Part shown: in pieces, positions 55,256 through 56,196 of the stretch
Layout: each line of letters begins with the position of its first letter
Numbering within the stretch: position 1 is the first letter of the stretch
Assembly (NCBI GenBank): GCA_013389055.1
Contig: JACAEC010000034.1
Location: 1-56,196 of the forward strand
Direction of reading: 5' to 3'
From: Hydrogenophilaceae bacterium
GTDB taxonomy: Bacteria > Pseudomonadota > Gammaproteobacteria > Burkholderiales > Thiobacillaceae
Length of the DNA: 56,196 bases
Made by a program: the position numbers and the translations under genes
The notes under the pieces: generated by a model
What the model was told of the DNA's origin: nothing
The model's database searches: none
The model's input: the letters and a program-made list of their open reading frames with translations, nothing else

Positions 55256-56196
55256 ATGGCTCGAAAAACCGGCAAGTCGAACAAGCTTTTTGTCCTCGAT
55301 ACCAACGTGCTGCTGCACGACCCAACCTGCCTCTACCGCTTCCAGGAGCATGACATCTACCTGCCGATGGCGACCCTGGAGGAACTGGATCACAACAAGA
55401 AGGGCATGTCCGAGGTTTCCCGCAATGCCCGCCAGGCCAGCCGCTTCATCGAAGAGATCGTCAGCGCCTGCGAGCTGGACATCGCCGATGGCGCCCCCCT
55501 GGCCGGTTACAGCCATAACGCCGCAACCGGCAGGCTGATCCTGCAGACCCATCCGATCACCAGCGATGCCATGGCCGTGTTGCCGCACAGCAAGGTGGAT
55601 AACCAGATCCTCGGCGTAGTCAGTTACCTCAAGGGCCATCAGCCGGATCGGCAGGTCACCCTGGTGTCCAAGGACATCAACATGCGCATCAAGGCGCGGG
55701 CCTTGGGCATCCAGGCCGAGGACTACTTCAACGACAAGGTCCTGGAAGACACCGACCTGCTTTATACCGGGGTGCGCGAACTGCCGCCCGACTTCTGGGA
55801 GTCCCATGGCAAGGGCATGGAGTCCTGGCAGAAGGATGGCCGTTCCTACTATCGGGTAAGCGGACCGCTGTGCAGTTCCATGCTGATCAACGAGTTCGTC
55901 TACCAGGAGAGCGAGCAGTCCCTGCATGCCATCGTGACCGAGCTGGCCGGCAAGACCGCCGTGCTAACCACGGTGAAGGACTATACCCACCACAAGAATG
56001 CGGTCTGGGGCATCACCGCGCGCAACCGGGAGCAGAACTTCGCGCTTAACGTGCTGATGGACCCGGAGATCGACTTCGTCACCCTGCTCGGCCAGGCCGG
56101 CACCGGCAAGACCCTGCTCACCCTGGCCGCGGGCCTGACCCAGACCCTGGAGAGCAAGATCTACAGCGAGATCATCATGACCCGGGTGACCGTGCC
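55256..56196 (+). CDS. PIN-domain PhoH-like ATPase (N-terminal part)
   Basis: The first 313 residues of a gene that continues past the right edge. An N-terminal PIN nuclease domain (about 1-140: LFVLDTNVLLHD ... EELDHNKKG ... VTLVSKDINMRIKA) precedes a PhoH/YlaK-type ATPase domain with Walker A GQAGTGKTLLT near residue 285. This PhoH2-like fusion is thought to be an RNA helicase/ribonuclease, and in some bacteria is linked to stress. No antitoxin gene precedes it. The start is preceded by AGAGG. Confidence 0.93.
   Translation, partial: MARKTGKSNKLFVLDTNVLLHDPTCLYRFQEHDIYLPMATLEELDHNKKGMSEVSRNARQASRFIEEIVSACELDIADGAPLAGYSHNAATGRLILQTHPITSDAMAVLPHSKVDNQILGVVSYLKGHQPDRQVTLVSKDINMRIKARALGIQAEDYFNDKVLEDTDLLYTGVRELPPDFWESHGKGMESWQKDGRSYYRVSGPLCSSMLINEFVYQESEQSLHAIVTELAGKTAVLTTVKDYTHHKNAVWGITARNREQNFALNVLMDPEIDFVTLLGQAGTGKTLLTLAAGLTQTLESKIYSEIIMTRVTV

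Overview
The window is about 56 kb of high-GC, densely coding chromosome. Gene content and order point to a betaproteobacterium, most likely a free-living Nitrosomonadales/Rhodocyclales-type autotroph or respirer. Diagnostic orders are leuC-entericidin-leuD-leuB-asd-usg-fimV-truA-trpFBA-accD-folC-SPOR-cvpA-purF-metZ, and mlaFEDCB-ABC exporter-ibaG-murA-hisGDCBHAFIE-HIT-tatABC. The assignment rests on gene order and protein resemblance read by eye; no database was searched.

Layout. 1-5.8 kb: start of a pyruvate dehydrogenase E1 alpha gene (minus strand), an M17 aminopeptidase convergent with a membrane PAS-GGDEF diguanylate cyclase, then aroC, a YdcH-like small protein and an MFS transporter. 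5.8-24.9 kb: a long plus-strand biosynthetic run for leucine, aspartate-semialdehyde, tryptophan (trpFBA), malonyl-CoA, folate, purine and methionine. It also carries the polar hub protein FimV, TruA and cell-envelope genes. 24.9-28.6 kb (minus): lpxH, ppiB, an L,D-transpeptidase and a TPR protein that shares its C-terminal domain. 28.7-35.5 kb: glnS, a small accessory islet (secreted orphan, RES-Xre toxin-antitoxin) beside recQ, then cysS. 36.0-40.7 kb: Mla phospholipid-transport operon and a YadGH-type exporter. 40.7-50.8 kb: ibaG, murA, the complete his operon with short-form hisG, a HIT protein and tatABC. 50.9-56.2 kb: an Amt ammonium transporter, a TVP38/VTT membrane protein, tRNA-Ser(GGA), an EAL-HDOD protein, a BCP-type peroxiredoxin and the start of a PIN-PhoH ATPase.

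The most interesting points are mostly non-coding. (1) Between purF and metZ there is a compact control unit: a -35/-10 promoter, an RNA with the conserved blocks and pairings of a SAM-II riboswitch aptamer, and an intrinsic terminator ending about 11 nt before the metZ start. (2) The RES-Xre/orphan segment lies between recQ and a separate, diverged copy of the recQ 3' end (about 20 codons plus stop). This looks like a displaced gene end left by an insertion or recombination event; two inverted copies of a dispersed palindromic repeat lie nearby. (3) Two intergenic elements, upstream of asd and between tatA and tatB, share one architecture: about four 7-bp repeats, a core, and about four inverted 7-bp repeats. 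The second copy leaves tatB without a visible ribosome-binding site. (4) The ammonium transporter has a near-consensus sigma-54 promoter. (5) The RES-Xre operon has a clear inverted-repeat operator.

I saw no CRISPR array, transposase, integrase or prophage.
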